A DNA stretch of 8,650 nt, taken from NCBI GenBank assembly GCA_003225655.1, contig QIAW01000367.1, positions 1 to 8,650 on the forward strand. The letters run 5' to 3'. The stretch comes from Acidobacteriota bacterium. Lineage in GTDB: Bacteria > Acidobacteriota > Terriglobia > Terriglobales > Acidobacteriaceae. Each line of letters starts with the position of its first letter. Within the stretch, counting starts at the first letter, position 1. The translations under genes were made by a program, and so were the position numbers. Below the pieces are notes generated by a model, which saw only the letters and a list, made by a program, of their open reading frames with translations, did not search any database and was not told the DNA's origin. This document shows, one piece after another, positions 7,556 to 8,650 of the stretch.

Positions 7556-7900
7556 TCAGCGGCAGCAGACAATGCGCTGCGGTTCAACTGCCTTGTTTCG
7601 CGTGCAGCACTCGGCATAGAGAAATCCCAGCAGCCCTTCCAGTGCCGAGGTGTTGGCGGAGTAGCGAAGAAAGGTCCCTTCGCGTTGCATCACGACCAAG
7701 TCCTCATTTTTGAGCTTCTCCAGATGATGCGACAGGGTAGAGTTGGGAATTTCAAGCTCTTCGCCAATCTCTCCTACCACCATGCCATCAGGATGGGCCG
7801 AGAGCAGCAGCCGCATGATGCGCAGGCGAGGTTCCGTGCCCAGGGCCGATAACATGTCTGCATAACGCGCGATTTCTTTACTGTCTGGTCTGGAAGCCAT
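7556..7900 (-). CDS. arsR: ArsR-family As(III)-responsive repressor
   Basis: This is a small winged-helix ArsR/SmtB repressor of 114 residues. The recognition region is VVGEIGEELEIPNSTLSHHL (41-60), followed by the wing VVMQREGTFLRYSANTSA. The classical ELCVCDL metal site of the alpha-3 helix is missing. Instead the cysteines cluster at the C-terminus, C98-C99 in FLYAECCTRNKAVEP and C112-C113 at the very end. This resembles the Acidithiobacillus ferrooxidans type of ArsR, with a C-terminal three-cysteine As(III) site. The start is the ATG at 7900, with AGGAG (7912-7908) 7 bases upstream; an in-frame GTG directly before it is less likely. As the first gene of the unit it should repress itself, arsM, arsC, the channel gene and perhaps ribA. 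Confidence 0.95.
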   Translation of the reverse strand: MASRPDSKEIARYADMLSALGTEPRLRIMRLLLSAHPDGMVVGEIGEELEIPNSTLSHHLEKLKNEDLVVMQREGTFLRYSANTSALEGLLGFLYAECCTRNKAVEPQRIVCCR

Positions 7901-7915
7901 CACTGTACTCCTACT

Positions 7916-7939
7916 ATATTTCTACAATAATAGAAATAT
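7916..7939. promoter_or_regulatory. ArsR operator, perfect inverted repeat
   Basis: ATATTTCTA (7916-7924) and TAGAAATAT (7931-7939) are perfect inverted repeats of 9 bp with a 6-bp spacer. They lie 16 bp from the arsR start in an AT-rich island. The dyad covers the -10 region of the arsR promoter, the usual place for ArsR binding, so release of the repressor by As(III) should turn the operon on. Confidence 0.8.
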
Positions 7940-7953
7940 GGAAGTATTGTCAA
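7924..7953 (-). promoter_or_regulatory. promoter of the ars operon
   Basis: On the minus strand a perfect TTGACA (7953-7948) is followed after 17-18 bp by TTATTG or TATTGT (7930-7924), a weaker -10. The -10 lies inside the centre of the operator dyad. The predicted start is about 15-20 bases before the arsR ATG. Confidence 0.65.
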
Positions 7954-8051
7954 ATGGTTAAATGGTGGTCAGCCTGGAGTCGCCTCTGGCCGGTGGTAGC
8001 GTCCTTCTGCTGCTCGTAAGTCAGCACGCTGGTGCCGACCACGGCAATCAT
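7950..8051 (-). CDS. possible small protein of 33 residues, unrecognised
   Basis: The frame from ATG at 8051 to TGA at 7952-7950 begins MIAVVGTSVLTYEQQKDA and gives a short hydrophobic start with a polar tail. Its stop overlaps the TTGACA of the ars promoter. A second small frame, MTDEIAFL (8074-8048), ends on a TGA overlapping this ATG, at a run of six T. One extra T would join both into a single peptide with one weak membrane segment. No family is recognised and no Shine-Dalgarno sequence is clear. It may be a gene remnant or chance. Confidence 0.2.
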   Translation of the reverse strand: MIAVVGTSVLTYEQQKDATTGQRRLQADHHLTI

Positions 8052-8090
8052 AAAAAAGCAATTTCGTCAGTCATAGGATCCCCACTGGAT

Positions 8091-8123
8091 GACCGCAGGA
8101 CGACGACAGGACGGTGACAGGAC
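8091..8123 (+). repeat. three tandem 11-bp repeats upstream of the LytS-like gene
   Basis: GACCGCAGGAC, GACGACAGGAC and GGTGACAGGAC follow each other exactly, so the AGGAC core recurs once per helical turn. Read on the minus strand the units give CTGTCAC, CTGTCGT and CTGCGGT separated by CGTC. This resembles the 11-bp direct-repeat layout of OmpR/PhoB-type operators. The array ends about 64 bp before the ATG at 8187, a fitting place for an activator site. Confidence 0.5.
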
Positions 8124-8186
8124 AAAGCCACAGTATGCCCGCAATGTGGTCAGAAATTGTGTAAGAATGAACATGACTTCTGAATC

Positions 8187-8650
8187 ATGGAACCGCGCAT
8201 CATACTACTCACGTTATTGATCAAGCTGGCGGCTGCGGCGGCCATTGCTGCCGCGTGGCTGCGCTCGCGTGACTTCAAGCACTGGCTCTTTGAGGGTCCC
8301 CCCTCCCTTCTCTCGCGGATCTATATGGTGATACTGCTCTCTATTCCTTACATGCTAGGAGTAGTGGTGCGACAGAGTGTGAAGAATTTCTATGCCGCTG
8401 ATCTTTCCTTTGAGGCTTCGTTACTCATGGGAGTGCTCTCGGGGCCAATCGCCGGTGGAATCGGCGGCGCATTGGTTTCACTTCCCGGTGTGATGTACCA
8501 CGAATATCTCACCTTGCCGTTCAACATCGGCGTGGGGATACTGGCCGGTGTCCTGCGCGATCTGGCCCGTGACCCGGAAGAGATATGGTCGTTCTCTCCC
8601 TTCATTGATCTCAGTGTCTACCGTTGGGTCCGCAAGATGATTCGCCGTCC
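8187..8650 (+). CDS. LytS-like sensor protein, 5TMR-LYT membrane domain (partial, 3' end outside window)
   Basis: The frame opens at ATG 8187 and runs off the window after 154 codons without a stop. The visible part is mostly membrane. It begins MEPRIILLTLLIKLAAAAA, with helices at about 5-24, 45-63, 77-98 and 108-124. The glycine-rich segment MGVLSGPIAGGIGGALVSLP (81-100) and NIGVGILAGVLRDL (113-126) resemble the repeated G-G-x-x-G helices of the LytS/YhcK five-transmembrane sensor domain. In that family this domain precedes GAF and His-kinase domains and senses membrane or cell-wall state or a small ligand. The kinase part, if present, lies beyond the window. No strong Shine-Dalgarno sequence is seen. 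The gene diverges from arsR, and nothing visible links it to arsenic. The family call is by pattern only. Confidence 0.65.
   Translation, partial: MEPRIILLTLLIKLAAAAAIAAAWLRSRDFKHWLFEGPPSLLSRIYMVILLSIPYMLGVVVRQSVKNFYAADLSFEASLLMGVLSGPIAGGIGGALVSLPGVMYHEYLTLPFNIGVGILAGVLRDLARDPEEIWSFSPFIDLSVYRWVRKMIRR

Noticed and set aside
8390..8605. Minus-strand frame of 71 codons
   Set aside because: It is antisense to the LytS-like membrane protein.

Overview
The window (about 57% G+C by eye) looks like a chromosomal segment of a soil-type bacterium, most likely an Acidobacteriota (Koribacter/Terriglobia-like). That placement is inference. It rests on the style of the aminoacyl-tRNA synthetases, the LytS-type kinase, the arsenic proteins and the short degenerate tandem repeats between genes. 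No rRNA, tRNA, CRISPR array or insertion sequence is visible.

Layout. Positions 1-1580 (minus strand) hold metG, methionyl-tRNA synthetase, cut by the window edge. It is broken by an internal frame-shifting deletion near 906 and an in-frame TGA at 805-807. A 236-bp divergent intergenic region (metG promoter, four heptamer repeats) separates it from argS (1817-3711, plus strand), which is also broken, by a similar deletion just before its HIGH-type motif. Convergent to argS is an intact proC (3819-4655, minus strand). Then come five tightly spaced minus-strand genes, in transcription order: arsR (7900-7556), arsM (7537-6680), arsC (6645-6214), an AqpS-like aquaporin (6210-5473) and ribA (5472-4858). 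A good intrinsic terminator at 4701-4736 follows. Upstream of arsR lies a promoter with a perfect TTGACA overlapped by a perfect 9-bp inverted repeat, which is an evident ArsR operator. From 8187 the plus strand encodes the membrane half of a LytS-like sensor protein cut by the window end. Three tandem 11-bp repeats lie upstream of it.

How the genes work together. ArsR senses As(III) and represses the unit. ArsC (thioredoxin-coupled type) reduces As(V) to As(III). As(III) can leave through the AqpS-like channel, whose selectivity filter lacks the usual arginine, or be methylated by ArsM. No ArsB or Acr3 pump is present in the window. ribA, for the first step of riboflavin synthesis, begins at the base after the aquaporin stop codon, so it is probably expressed with the arsenic genes. 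A flavin link through thioredoxin reductase is possible but is only inference.

The points most worth a second look are the clustered lesions in two normally essential synthetase genes, the ars-ribA arrangement, and the helically spaced repeats before the LytS-like gene.
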